From the NCBI GenBank assembly GCA_017591395.1, contig WEDG01004143.1:1-64000 (forward strand): a stretch of DNA of 64,000 nucleotides. Direction: 5' to 3'. The translations under genes and the position numbers were made by a program. This document shows, in pieces, positions 1 through 10,984 of the stretch. Under the pieces are notes generated by a model. The model made no database searches. It was not told the DNA's origin and saw only the letters and a list, made by a program, of their open reading frames with translations. The DNA is from Schistocephalus solidus (Eukaryota > Platyhelminthes > Cestoda > Diphyllobothriidea > Diphyllobothriidae). The first letter of the stretch is position 1. Each line of letters starts with the position of its first letter.

Positions 1-42
1 ACTTAATCATGTTTACGCAGAAGTTTTTAATATGTGGAATAA

Positions 43-413
43 TCCACAAAAGCCGAAAAATTACAGCTGGAGAGGGTTTTCAAGAACGCCTTTAAGAAGG
101 CATACGATCGCCTACAGAAAAGGGTCCTAAAGGCTTCCCTCGGCAAGAGTCTTGACGGTTAGCCAAATTTTTCGACATTGTCAACAACAATTGCCTGTAT
201 TAAAAATCAAGCTGATTATGATGCTTTTTATAATTAGGATTTCAAAGTCCATTGTTTACTCACGCACAGAATAAATTAACTGCCTTTTTCATTTTAGAGG
301 GGAGATCCAATGAACCGGCGGATGGATTGCCGGGCCCTCTACACAGGATTGGTCCGGCGACTTCAATTATAGAAAAATTTCAGACTTATTTTTTTGTACA
401 CCTCTATTTTTAA
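43..413 (+). other. Possible last two exons of an unknown gene
   Basis: An open frame from 43 to about 157 encodes a basic, helical stretch (includes VFKNAFKKAYDRLQKRVLKA). It ends at a possible GT donor (158-159, GTTAGC). A good acceptor with a pyrimidine tract (TTTTTCATTTTAG, ending 297) opens a second stretch from 298 in matching phase (includes GRSNEPADGLPGPLHRIGPA) to a TAA at 411-413. Both stretches are more GC-rich than the AT-rich flanks. The left part of any gene lies outside the window. I recognise no family. The donor is weak, and without splicing the first frame stops at a TAG at 159-161. This may be chance. Confidence 0.25.
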
Positions 414-699
414 CACTTTCTTTAAAACAAAATATACTTAACTTACTTGCTCAGTCTTACGAGAGCCACATTATCATTATTAAAAAAATGGTATCAGAAT
501 GTATTGGGGGTCATTTTTAAAGCGTTTGCATATTAGGGAGGTGTATAAAAAGAAAAAGGGGTTCCGCTGTGTAGATGAAAACGAGATACCAATTTTTGGA
601 TCTGATTCGCGTACGAATTAGGCGATCACGGACGGATACGATTCACTTCCGATCATTCGTACGGGCGTATCCGATTCACGTTCGAATTGTAATAAGGGT
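414..699. other. AT-rich spacer, no gene seen
   Basis: The stretch is mostly A/T runs. It holds a short repeated motif around 600-690 in which variants of GATTCRCGTTCGAATT recur three times. No open frame with protein-like composition is visible. Confidence 0.4.
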
Positions 700-1965
700 A
701 TTCGTTTCCTAAAGCAATATCAAAACCTAGGCGTTCGGCTCGTTTCCAATTCAAATTACGTAGAGCATATATGATGTTAAAAACGGAAAACAAATATACT
801 TCTAACAGGCAAATATAAAAAAATACGTTTTTGCAAATTATTTTAAAAGCAATTTTTTTCAAAAAAATCATAAAATTATATAAAAAAATAAAGACGCTAT
901 CCAAAAACATTTGAAAATGTACAATTATCTTAAATTTTTTAAATTTGTTTAAACAGTCGAAAAAAAGGTGCTTTTAAGATAATGGATGTATAAATCATTG
1001 CTCATAGCCAGAGGACAGGTATTTATGAGTCACGTAGGTCACTAACCACCTTCTGGTTATGGGCAATAACCAGAAGGTGTACCACAAAACCAGATGTTTA
1101 AATTCTTCATCTCTGTGTGCATTGCAGGTCGTCGTAGGAGGTTCATAAATGGACGTGAAATAACTACTCGTGGGAGCCTCTGGCCTGAGTATCCAGTTCT
1201 AGTGTAATGGCTATCACCATCGTCGGAAGCGCACGCAAAGTACGTTTGGATTTGCAGCTTGACTTCTAGGTGCAGATACGGCAGATCATCGGGAGGACTC
1301 AGAATTGAAGTAGCTATCGCCGATAGTAACCGCCACGTCGTAAAACGCGTGATTCCCGAAGTTGGCGTTATCAGAGCCCTTTCGGCCCGAATTTTTATGT
1401 TAAAGGACTGAGTTGATAAAATGCCCTACCTTATTCAAAAAAATAGATGTGTTGTATTATTTGATAGATATTTGTTTTGATTTTTTTATTTTTTAAATTT
1501 TTAGTAGGGTACGGCTATTTCTAATAGAACTTGGCAGGGCATTCCATATTGTCGCGTATCTTATGGAATAGAAGTTGGATCGTTGGGCCTTTTTGAATTT
1601 AAGAATTTCTATAATATTTACATTATTTCTAGTGTCTTGGGAGCCGTTTTTGATTTGTTACTATATTCATTCTGAGAATATGTTGATCGTGTGTGATTTT
1701 TCAATAGAAAAAGTGAGACCATTTTGGAGTCTTCTGACCCAGACAGGTTGAAGACCATATCTATTGTATATTTTTCATGTATGAGTCTTCAAAGCCATCA
1801 CATTTGGATAAGGATCTTGTAAAGCATCTTTGAATGGCTTTTTGTTTCTTTTCGGCCGTCTGAGGGCATTATGCCAAAAGAAAATTGAAAAGTAATCCAG
1901 GAGAGGTAAAAAGTACATTTTTAATAGTCCTGCAGGCAAAATGTTTTTAAAAAAATGAATCCGCA
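700..1965 (-). mobile_element. Non-LTR retrotransposon family E, copy E1 (RT end + 3' UTR)
   Basis: On the minus strand, about 1965 to 1430 encodes the end of a CR1-like reverse transcriptase. It contains the thumb-region pattern YFLPLLDYFSIFF, seen in copy E3 (25,718-26,359) as YVLPLLDYCSIFF, but E1 is broken by stops and frameshifts. From about 1430 down to 700 lies a long 3' untranslated region. It matches E3 between about 25,110 and 25,760, for example around the shared CAAAACCTAGG and TTACGTAGAGCATA blocks. The copy is 5'-truncated inside the RT and lacks the final 3' segment present in E3. It is dead. Confidence 0.75.
1047..1079. repeat. Perfect 14-bp hairpin in the family E 3' UTR
   Basis: CACCTTCTGGTTAT (1047-1060) is followed by the 5-nt loop GGGCA and the exact reverse complement (1066-1079). 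Related but decayed versions occur in E3 (around 25,452-25,486) and E2 (around 3,680-3,720), so the structure belongs to the element. Confidence 0.8.
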
Positions 1966-2050
1966 TAGAAAGTCAGTATAATTCGGTATAAATAAAGGGA
2001 GATATGCTGAGCCTTTTGAAAACCCTATTTACAGATAGACGCTAGCAAAA
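1966..2050 (-). mobile_element. Family A 3'-end fragment, copy A4
   Basis: About 85 bp match the 3' end of A1 (10,840-10,920) in the same orientation, including CCCTATTTACAGATAGACGC. Reading on the minus strand the piece ends in the TATACTGAAT-like short repeats that also end A1. A very short 5'-truncated copy like this is typical of target-primed reverse transcription. Confidence 0.75.
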
Positions 2051-2850
2051 ATATTTATTTATTTATTGCCAGTTTACGGGCAAGTTCAAAAAGGGATACA
2101 CAGAAGGGGGTCGAGATGAGAGTGAAAAAAACTCCTGATCGTTCTTAATAGTGTTTTTCAGGTGAAAAACTGCAGCTTATTGAACGGTTAAAAGTTCAGG
2201 ACATGGAAGTATTGACGCAGGTGCACGGTGTAGTACTTCTCCTTTCATTGTTGTGGATCAGGTATTCTGTACTAGCAGCAGGTATGCCGGCGAACGGCTG
2301 CTCGCTGTCTACTGAGGAATAACCCGATTACGGACTGCAGAGCCAGCAATATTGCCTTCAGCATGAAGTCCGGCACCGGATTCAGAGTCCGTGGACGCCA
2401 TCAGAACGGAAGAGAGCTTCTAGAGAATCAGCACCCCAAAATTCGTGAAAGTTGTCCTGAATGCAGAACACTAGTGACAGCTCTGGTAAACAAAGGATAG
2501 TTTTGCTGAATTTTAATACTTCTGGGTAGTTTATTCCAGATTGCTAAAGCATTTACCGAAAAATCTGACAGTATCTAACGGTGCGTGCCAAAGGAAAAAT
2601 AAAAATACATCTCGATGACTGATGTGCTGAGACTGGTCAAGCTGCCTCAGAGTAGTAAGGAGGTAAAAGCTTAATCTGTTTAAACGTTTAAACAGTAAAA
2701 ATAGACCTTTCTGTAATCTACGAAGCCACAACTGGTCAAGGCTTGTATGATCACAGCGTTGTTGGTAGAACAGGTCTCTGTGCTCTGAAGTGGAAAACTC
2801 TGTTGGTAAAGAAGTGCTGGACTGATTCGATCTTCCTCCGTTCGAGTTTA
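2051..2850 (-). mobile_element. Family B fragment, copy B1 (RT C-terminus + 3' UTR)
   Basis: It starts (minus-strand 3' end) with AAAT-type tail repeats next to the diagnostic family B end (GCCTGTAAACTGGCAATAAA in B3, here slightly changed). The minus strand at 2731-2531 encodes WLRRLQKGLFLLFKRLN, matching B3 around 18,910-18,970. Similarity to B3 ends near 2850. The fragment is 5'-truncated and has several stops. It contains a perfect 20-bp palindrome at 2676-2695 (CTGTTTAAACGTTTAAACAG), which is near-palindromic in other B copies. Confidence 0.8.
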
Positions 2851-2938
2851 AAGATCCGAAGGGACGTTTAAAAATGAACTACAGGCGAGCAATAGGAATA
2901 AGATAGCGAAGACGGTAACTCAACCTACCCATCAGATG

Positions 2939-4150
2939 GCCAAAAAAACAAGAAGCCATTCAAAGACGCTTTACCAGATCCTTATCCAAATGTGATGGAT
3001 TTCTAGGCTTATCCATGGAACTATACAATAAATATGGTCTTCAACCCATCTGGATCAGAAGACACAAAAATGGTCTCACTTTTCTATTCAAAATCACACA
3101 CGACCAAGATATTCTCAGAATGAATATACTTACAAATCAAAACGGCCCCCGAGACACTAGAAATTATGAAAATATTATAAAAAGTCCTAAATTCTAAAAG
3201 GCCTAGCGATTAAACTTCTTTCCTATAAGATACTCGACAATATGGAAAGCCCTGTTAAGTTCTATTAGAAATAGTCAAACACTACTAGAATTTAAAATAA
3301 ATATCAAACAATATCTGTTAAATAATACCCCACATTTGTTTGAAAAAGATAGGACATTTTTCAACTCAGTTCTTTAGCAGAGAATTCGGGCCGAAAGGGC
3401 TCTGATAACGCCAACTTCGGGAATCACGCGTTTACGATTCGGCGGTTACTGTCGGCGATACCTACTTCAATTCTGAGTCCTCCCGATGAGCTGCCGTATC
3501 TGCACCTAGAAGTCAAGCTACAAATTTCAAACGTACTTTGCATGCGATTCCGATGACGGCGATAGCCATTTCACTAGAACTGGATACTCAAGCCAGAAGC
3601 TCCAACGAATAGTTATTTCACGTCCTTTTATGTACCTTATACGACGACCTGCAATGCACACAGAGATGAAGAATTTTACCATATGGTTATGGGGTAGACC
3701 TTCTGGTTATGGGAAAGCTATAGCTAGTGCAATAAGTCAACTAAGTCTAATTATTCGGCAGACCCCACACCGGAATCGACTGCGCTCGCATCTGATTGAA
3801 AGTACCTATCCCTTCGAATCGACCGCAGACGTTTCTACCTCTGTCTAATGAATACTCTTGAACGTCAAAAACAGACTAGTCTTGAATCTAACCATTCTTA
3901 CCCTGATGCATTCATCCCCATTCTGTTTAGCTGTTTTAACTTCAAATTTTGATTTTTCTAAACCTTGGAAACGGTTTTTTTTTACTTAAAACAAACTCAA
4001 AATTTCGAGCACTGCTATTTAAGCAAACAAACAAACAAAAACTTTAGTGGCTAATGAAAAGAGGAGTTTGTTTTATGTTTTTCCTGTGTTTTAAAGATTT
4101 GACGGCGCCCAAGCAGTGCCAAATCAATAAACATATTTATTTAGTAATAA
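2939..4150 (+). mobile_element. Family E retrotransposon, copy E2 (RT end + 3' UTR)
   Basis: From 2939 to 3385 it encodes the RT C-terminus, including NKYGLQPIWIRRHKNGLTFL and ILRMNILTNQNGPRDTRNYE. These closely match E3 on the opposite strand. From about 3390 to 4150 it carries the family 3' UTR and the 3' terminus (CAAATCAATAAACATATTTA). Compared with E3 it lacks roughly 470 bp inside the 3' UTR; the break is near 3,730. The open frames at 3630-3848 and 4054-4257 lie in this UTR and are not genes. Confidence 0.8.
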
Positions 4151-4525
4151 AAGAAAGCAGGATGCAGATGCAGGCGTTTTCCCTGAAATATCACATTGTC
4201 TGGTATTTCAGGGAGGGTTTAACAGGGTGTTTTGGCATACCAAAATTAACTGCATGATAAGAAAGAACCCGGCGTGGTAATTGAAATCCTAAAGCCCTTC
4301 TATTGAGGCTTCTCGTTAGAACTGACACAGGGAGGTGCGACCAAAACCATTTAAAGTCGCTTTGGGAAGCAAACATCAGCTAGCTATACTGTTGTCGGGA
4401 AATTCCAGTCTATGTAATAAGCATAATTTAGAGTGCGTTTCACCAGCTATGCCCTACAGGTTTCCAGGTGAAAATGGGACTCCTGCAAGAGAATCGAAAA
4501 ACGTCATAGTGACAAAGAAATGAAT
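4151..4525. other. Spacer between E2 and A2 with one inverted repeat
   Basis: No gene is visible. An 11-bp inverted repeat (TCCCTGAAATA at 4180-4190, its complement at 4204-4214, 13-nt loop) lies here. The origin of the stretch is not recognised. Confidence 0.5.
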
Positions 4526-5462
4526 CTAAAAATAGAAGACAACAAAATCATAAAAAAGAAACGAACGTTTTTATGGTATCAACCAGTCACACTTGTCATC
4601 TGTTCCACCAAATCCCTTTAAATTTTCACCCGGACAGAGGACTAGACATGTCTTTAGGAAATATTCTGCAATAATTGACAGGTATAAGAGACAACAAACA
4701 ATTTACAGACGTCGAGAGAACAAAACAAGACAAAAATGATGTTCACAAATGTGCAGAGTCTAGTTAACAAAAAAGATCGTGGATCACTTGTGGCCTGACT
4801 TAAAGCTCTAAGTAAGACACGGTTAAATGAGCAGGTACCAGGTGCAGAAGTAACGATTGACCGATTTCAGCTTATCCACGTTGAAGGACAACGTTCATAT
4901 GAGATAACATTTACTACAACCCACATGGTTGCTTAGCAAATAGGAATGCTAGTTGGAAATTATTATTTGTAAATTGAGAGTACCAAACAAAATTGACCTA
5001 CATATTGCCCTGGCATTCAAATCCTAGGACAGCAGTAAAGAAAGTCCTTCGCAGCAAACGCATGCCGATATTTGGAGATTTGAACTCTCCAAACGTCAAT
5101 CGGGAATGGATGCACTGGCGATCGAAAAACTCCTGCGAACAGAAATTATTATAGTCAGTAGCTGAAAAATTCCTAAGCCAACACGTAACCATGGAAGCGC
5201 ATGTTCAAAATGGACAATAGCAAGGCTGTTTTGACCTCATTTTATTAGGGATGTCAACTGCATCCTTTGATCGATTTAGCACACACGCAATAACCAAAGT
5301 GATAATTGCCTTCTTGCTTGGGATAAAAGTCATTTTTCTGTGCACGAAATTATCACAGAAAGGGAGAGGAAGGTATGGAAAAGGGGATTATACCAAAATA
5401 TAAGAACTGATGCACGGGAAAGACGGGAACGCTGCACACGTACCTTATCAAAACGCCTCCTG
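4526..5462 (+). pseudogene. Family A endonuclease domain, degraded copy A2
   Basis: The stretch follows the A1 EN gene (12,990-14,108, opposite strand) along its 5' part. The shared points include the region before the EN start, the block encoding TNVQSL (4,745-4,765), the tail of the TKTWLNEQ-like block (4,815-4,845), and the later GDFNAPD-like block (around 5,075-5,095). It then follows A1 to the block read in A1 as PAHVPDQNA (around 5,435-5,462). Many stops and frameshifts destroy the frame. In CR1/Jockey elements this domain nicks the target DNA. The copy stops abruptly where Ty3/gypsy sequence begins. Confidence 0.7.
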
Positions 5463-6010
5463 TTTCCCTGGTAGCTCACTCAGCTTTTGAGGCAGTCAAG
5501 AAAGCCCTCGCTGATGCGACCATGCTTCACTATCTCAACTCTGACGCTTCTACCAAGTTAATTTGGCAACCAACGCCTCCAAAAGTGCTGTCGGCACAGT
5601 CTTACATCAACAAGTGAATAAAAAGTTACGGCCATTGGCTTTCTTTTCACAGAAACTACAACCGGCGCAGACTCGCTGCAGTAATTTCTCTCTCGAGCTG
5701 CTTGCGATATACCTGGCTATTCGTCATTTTCACCCCCTTTTAGAGGGAAGAGATTTTCGGGTTCATACCGACCACAAATATCTCACTTATGCCATCAATG
5801 CTAAACCAGATAGGTACTCGCCCAGAGAAGTGCGTCACCTTGACTATATTTCGCAGCTTACTGCTGATATCTGCTACGTTTGAGGCAGCGAAAACATTGT
5901 TGCTGATGCATTAGCCAGACCAGACATCAACACCCTGTCATCCAACTTCGATCTGGCGAATCTCGCAGACCTCCAACTAGAAGATGAGTCCATTGCTGAC
6001 CTGCGTATAT
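5463..6010 (+). pseudogene. Ty3/gypsy RNase H domain
   Basis: In the broken pol frame, the run FEAVKKALADATMLHYLNSD is followed after a frameshift by ATNASKSAVGTVLHQQ, LRPLAFFSQKLQPAQTRCS, ELLAIYLAIRHFHPLLEGRD and VHTDHKYLTY. This is the classic gypsy RNase H order: the D-A-S core, FFS.KL, the catalytic E in the ELLA helix and the HTDHK block. RNase H degrades the RNA strand during cDNA synthesis. A TGA at 5881-5883 interrupts the frame just before the NIVADALAR-type connector to integrase (5,890-5,925). The domain is joined upstream, without spacer, to non-LTR sequence. Confidence 0.85.
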
Positions 6011-6079
6011 GTTATACACTGTAGCTCTAAGATGCACCACTTTTAATATCACCAGATACAATTTTATGCAACTAGTCCA

Positions 6080-7265
6080 CAGGCACTTCTCGACCCGTTG
6101 TTCCACTATCCTACCGTAAGATAGTGTTTGACCATTTTCACTCTCTGTCGCATCCCGGCATCAGCGCCGGTCGCAAACTAATTGCTGCTCGCTTTGTTTG
6201 GCCGAAGGTGAACTCTAACATTGCCCTTTGAACAAGGAAATGTTTACCGTGCCAGAAAATCAAAGTGCATTGCCATACCTTTTCCCCACCAAGCACGTTT
6301 GCCGTTCCGGACGTTCGATTCCATTACGTCCACTTAGACTCAGTTGGGCCATGACCGTCTTTCACAGCAGTTGACCATTTCACGCGATGGCTAATTGCAA
6401 TTCCAATATCGAATACCTCGGCAGAAAATATCACCAAGGTATTCCTTAACCACTGGATTGCAAATTTTGGTGTGCCAGCCACCATTACCACTGACCGTGG
6501 AAGCCAATTTCCATATAGTCTCTTCCGCGAGTTCATAAAACTGCTCGGGTGTGCGCGTATCACAACTACGGCATATCACCCTGCTTCCAACGGCCTCATG
6601 GAACGCCTGAACCGTCAAGTGAAGACAGCACTGATGTCTCGCTCAGACAAAACTGCGTGGAGTGACAACCTACCCCTCGTACTGTTGGGTATTCGATCAG
6701 CTGTCACGGAGGACATTCAATGCACTGTGGCCAAACTTCTATACGGTACACCTGTCCACCTGCCCGGCGAATTTGTGCACTCTTCCACTGTAAACACCAG
6801 CATGTCGAATACTTTCGTTTAACAGTTGAAACAATGCATGGCTCAACTGCGTCCAACTCCCACTCGCCTGACACCCAAACGCGTGTTTTTGCAAGATGAC
6901 CTTAAATCGGCTCTATTCGTCTTCGTCCGGCACGACGCAGTTTGAAAGCCTCTTTGTTCTCCTTATGATGGCCCTTAAAAGGTGTTTCAATGGATGGGCA
7001 AGTATTACGTCATTCAGAAGGCTGAAAAGACTGATACAATCTCAATCGACAGACTCAAGCCAGCTTCCCTTGCGTGCATCCTGCCGCCCGTTGTTCCATC
7101 CAATTCTCCCGCACTGTCATCACCAAATGCACCTAGTTCGGTCCCTTCCACTCAACTGCCACACTCGACCACACCACCCACACATTTTGCTACCTCTTTT
7201 TCGACACAACGCATTTACTGTCGTTCTGGTAAACATATCCATTTTCCTGCTAATCTAAAGGACTT
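6080..7265 (+). pseudogene. Ty3/gypsy integrase with C-terminal tail
   Basis: The remnant carries an HHCC-like start (HFHSLSHPGISAGRKLI, then CLPCQKIK), the first catalytic Asp region (HVHLDSVGP-like, 6,327-6,345), and the central core. The core contains ITTDRGSQFPYSLFREF (second Asp, 6,486-6,540) and ITTTAYHPASNGLMERLNRQ (catalytic Glu, around 6,600). The end reads KYYVIQKAEKTDTISIDRLK, typical of the gypsy integrase C-terminus. Integrase inserts the cDNA into host DNA. Stops at 6,229-6,231, about 6,349 and 6,820-6,822 and at least one frameshift near 6,890-6,980 make it dead. Confidence 0.85.
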
Positions 7266-7332
7266 TTTTGTATTTTTTTGCATTTGTTTGTTGAGCGTTG
7301 TTTTTTGTACAACAAAAGCACTGGTGGGGAGT

Positions 7333-7827
7333 TATGTCGGTATTTTTACAATTTAAATGTTTGTATTTTTCGTTTTTACCTAAGCCTTTATTTAATCTTG
7401 TTTTAATGTGCTAAGATACCCACAGCGAACTTCATCGCACAACTGTGGTGTGTCCTATTTTCGCTGCTGCATGTCACCAGCGCTCTCTTAATTGTGCTGA
7501 TCCGTCTCCATTATTTGCAGTCAATTGCAACGATCGATCTTCATTCCTCGATCGCCTTCCACCAGATGTCATCTCAATTGAACTCCTTACTCTGCTCATC
7601 GTCATTGGTGCAGAGATTTATGGATCTAGTGTAGAAATCATTACAATCCGCAACAACACTTGCAATCTATGAAGGCTACGTTTTCATGAGTCTGCATTCT
7701 AACAATTATCTGTCGTTTTTACCGTCCTTTTTCTCGTTTGTAGTTTAGACACACAATTCTCCACTTAGCGTTCGTTTTTTGTACACCTTAGTTCTTAGCA
7801 GTTTTAACCCTTGTCTACACTACAGGC
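7333..7827 (+). repeat. Probable 3' LTR of the gypsy element
   Basis: A purine run (GGTGGGGAG, 7,323-7,331) precedes the sequence starting TGTCGG near 7,334. This is the expected polypurine tract and LTR start. The right border is set at about 7,827 (ending ...ACTACA) because family B sequence begins there. A partner LTR is absent from the window, so the borders are inferred only. Confidence 0.5.
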
Positions 7828-9850
7828 TTTCGCCCGAGCGCCACATAACTGCTGGACCCTGCACCAAAAATGCAATGTTGAAAAAGGTTGGTGAGTTTGT
7901 AAAAAGTTTGAAGAAGACCAATTTGATCATGGATTTGGCTCCAGCCAGCCCCAAAAATGCGGTTCATGTGGACCTATCGGACGAAGTTAACAGGACACAA
8001 GTACTCGCTCAGTTGAAGCATGAGTTGCAAATGGGGGAACGATTGTGTTAAAAACAGAATGCAGTTATACAAGAGATATGTAATCGTGCACTTGAAAGTG
8101 AAATTTTCCATATTTTATGGAAGGAATCGCACATTCTGTCAATACCCAAAAATGGCCGATCTACATCATTTGAAGACTTTAGGCCAAAAAATATACTTCC
8201 GGCAGCCTCAAAAATCTTAGAGACCTTGATTAAACACATTATAATGCGTATCCTAACAGAGAAAAACCTACTAAATGCAGCTCAGCATGAATTCTTTGTA
8301 AAAATGTCTTGTAAAACCAGTCAGTTCTCTTCCTTTGATCATGTGCAACAATCGGGAGACAGCGGATTTGCAATTTTCACCCTTTACTTCGATTTCACTA
8401 AGGCATTTGATCATGTTGACCATGATATCCTCCTGCTGAAACTTGCCTCTTTCGGCATAGGTAGCAAGTTTCTGAACGTAATATCCTCCTATTTGGATGC
8501 TCGCACACAACGAGTTAAAATGTCCGATGTTACCACCAAACCCAAACATGTGAGGAGTGGAGCTATTCAGGGTAGCGTGCTTGGCCCGCTTCTATTTTCC
8601 CTTTTTTTAATGATGTTCCTGATTTTTTTCAGCATGGTAGGCCCTTTATGTACGCTGGCAATTTATAAGTTGCCTATCGATATAAACTGGCCGATCATAA
8701 CATCGTGCTAGAGCTCTATAAAAAGGATCTTATGGTCTTCGTTCAGTGGTGTTGCATGTGACGACTTTCCCTTTCTTGGCACAAGTGCTCCGTTATGGTT
8801 GTTGGCGACAACCATCAGCCCCAAATAAGCATCAACTCTAACGAACTAAATGTGTTCGGAGTTATAAAGGATCTGAGCATATAATATTTTAGGAATGTTG
8901 ATCTGTCAGAGCACTGCGCCCTGATTGTCTCAAAAGCACGTCGAACTACCGGGTTTAATCCCAGAAATTTTCAAACCATTAATAATAGAACCAGCCTTTA
9001 TAATATGTATGTCAAACCTTGGCTGGAATACTGCTCGTTTCTTTTTAGCCGTCTGCACGCTAGTGAGCGGAAGAAAATCGAATCAGTCCAGCACTTCTTT
9101 AGTAAAAGAGTTTTCTCTCCAGAAAACTGAAAATTGTCCTACCAAAAGTGCTATAAGCTTAATTACCTCAACCCGTTGTGACTTCGCAGATTACAGAGGG
9201 CAGTTTTTTACTGTTTAAACTTTTAAACAGCCCTACCTTTAACCCCCTTACTACTCTGATGCAGCTGGACCCCTTTCGGCGCACCAGTCATCGAGATGTC
9301 GTTTTATTTCCCCTCTGGCACGCACGGTTAGGTACCATCAGTTTTTTTCAGTCAACGCTATAGCAATCTGGAATAAGCAACGCAGAATTATAAAAATTCA
9401 GCAAAGCTGTCCTTTGCTTAAGATAGCCGTCAATAGTTTCTACATTCAGGACACCTCTCACGAATATCGGACGCCGACTCGGTGGAATCTCTCTTCCATT
9501 CTGATGGCGTTCGCGGACTCTAAATCCGGAGCCGAGCTTCACGCTGAGGGCGATATTGCTTGCTCTGCAGTCCATAATCGGCTAATTTCTCAGTCGACAG
9601 TGATAAAACGTTCACCGACACACCTTTAATTTGTGCAGAATACCTGATCTATAACACTGAATGGAGAAGGACTACACCATGCAACTGTGTCAACCCTTCA
9701 GTCGCCTGAACTTTAAGCATTCAATGAGCTGCTTGTTTTTCTCCCGAAAACACTGGGAAGAACGATCAGGCGTTTTTTCACTGTCAGCTCAATCAGCTAC
9801 TGTATATCTCATTTGACCCTGCCTGTAAACTGACAATAAATAAATAAATA
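7828..9850 (+). mobile_element. Family B retrotransposon, copy B2, internally deleted
   Basis: The 5' part (7,828-8,085) matches the ORF1 start of B5 (28,735-28,985), including GCGCCACATAACTGCTGGA. It then jumps at about 8,086 to RT sequence matching B3 from about 17,818. The rest of ORF1, all of EN and the RT N-terminus are therefore missing. The RT part includes YFDFTKAFDHVDHDILLLKL and GAIQGSVLGPLLFS. The catalytic YADD box is destroyed (near 8,650 it reads YAGN). It ends at 9,835-9,850 with the family end AAACTGACAATAAATAAATA. It is not functional. Confidence 0.8.
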
Positions 9851-10110
9851 TATTTTTCTACCATGAGCGACAGTTTTTTCGCATTGAAACATTGAAACCG
9901 ATTTAACATATAACTATTCCGCAAAAATTCTCAAGGAGGTTTCCACTGTCTGCTCATTTTATTAAAGGATTTAAAGGATACGTGTCATTTGAAAGCAACA
10001 AAACCTGACCTATTATTAATAACGTATGAACTGTACACGATTGCGCATTCATTTTATTTTTCAATTGACAGTGCCCTTCCGGGTACGCAAATAAAAATAT
10101 CTATTTGTCT
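9851..10110. other. Spacer, possibly a family D-like 3' end
   Basis: No gene. Around 10,045-10,110 the order GCATTCATTTTATT...GACAGTGCCCTTCCGGGT...CAAATAAAAAT resembles the D1 3' end (22,918-23,000). The similarity is partial, so the family assignment is tentative. Confidence 0.3.
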
Positions 10111-10831
10111 TAGCATTGTAAAGGAGATCCTACAACAAGATGTTAGACCTCAGAGGAAGATTGTGTAGCTGGACGTTATAGCCAACTCTAGTTCAATAAA
10201 TCTCTAATCATATTTAGATATCGGCAAGACACCGAATCCACAGTTAGACGTGCGGGTCCAGTATCAAGACTGCTCAAAAAAGTGAACTTTATCAGTGTAA
10301 CTTCCAACGTGCTTGCACCCAGACAGTCGTAAATGTCTACAAATACGACTAAACCCAAGAGTCTACAACGTAACGGAAAACAACACAGAGCTAAGCAATG
10401 GAGCTAACTTCAGCAGGTGTTTCTCAGATAACTTCAGCGTTTTAGATATCGAACCAGTGCCTGTTGTGTCAAGGAACAGATAAAGCGCAAACGAAACAGG
10501 GACGAAGGAGGATTGTAAAAGAATGTGGCCTATATAATCTGTTGATCATCTACCCACATTTTACCTTTCGATGAGTATGAAATCAACGCAAATTCGAGAG
10601 ACTTACCAGACAGAGGACAAAGCCCGATAATTCAGCGACTTCCCGAATTCAAAGCAAGTACTCCCAAAGAGTGGGTCTCGGTAGACCTACAAATCCTCCA
10701 ATGTCTACTCAACAAGCTTCGGTGGGCCGATGAGGAAATTTCTGTGTTCAAGGATATTAGAAATGGAAGGCATTCAATTAAAATATCAGAAAATCCACGT
10801 TCCCGACCACTTAGGGTAGTGTTAGTTAGTT
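10111..10831 (+). pseudogene. Family C element C1, left part: ORF1 fragment
   Basis: The end of this stretch (10,640-10,831) is open and reads STPKEWVSVDLQILQCLLNK, then ISVFKDIRNGRH and NPRSRPLRVVL. The RPLRVVL block is the usual signature of the RNA-binding ORF1 protein of CR1-like elements (compare RPLKIIL in B3 ORF1). The same DNA (GAAAATCCACGTTCCCGACC) occurs at 29,618-29,637 in C2, where it continues directly into the sequence found here only after A1 (14,173 onward). Upstream of about 10,640 the frame is degraded and the 5' limit is uncertain. Confidence 0.6.
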
Positions 10832-10984
10832 AATTCAGTATCCAGTATAATTCAGTATATATAAGGGAGATAGGCAGAACCTTTGAAAACCCTATTTACA
10901 GATAGACGCTAGCAAAAGCAATCAAATGTTACATGGCGATAGTCGTTTTAGTATATCGATCATTGCTGTCGACTAAATATATGT

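Larger units (their letters stand above)
5463..7827 (+). mobile_element. Ty3/gypsy LTR retrotransposon, 5'-truncated (CsRn1-like)
   Basis: Only the 3' half of a pol gene and one 3' LTR are present: RNase H, a zinc-finger/integrase region, then a polypurine-like tract and the LTR. No gag, protease, RT or 5' LTR is seen. The integrase tail runs straight into a proline/serine-rich end (CILPPVVPSNSPALSSPNAP) and a short basic motif, as in the CsRn1 clade first described from a liver fluke. The clade call is from memory of the pattern. All frames are interrupted. Confidence 0.75.

Noticed and set aside
653..910. 85-codon minus-strand ORF
   Set aside because: Lies in the AT-rich family E 3' UTR and reads as Phe/Ile/Lys-rich low complexity.
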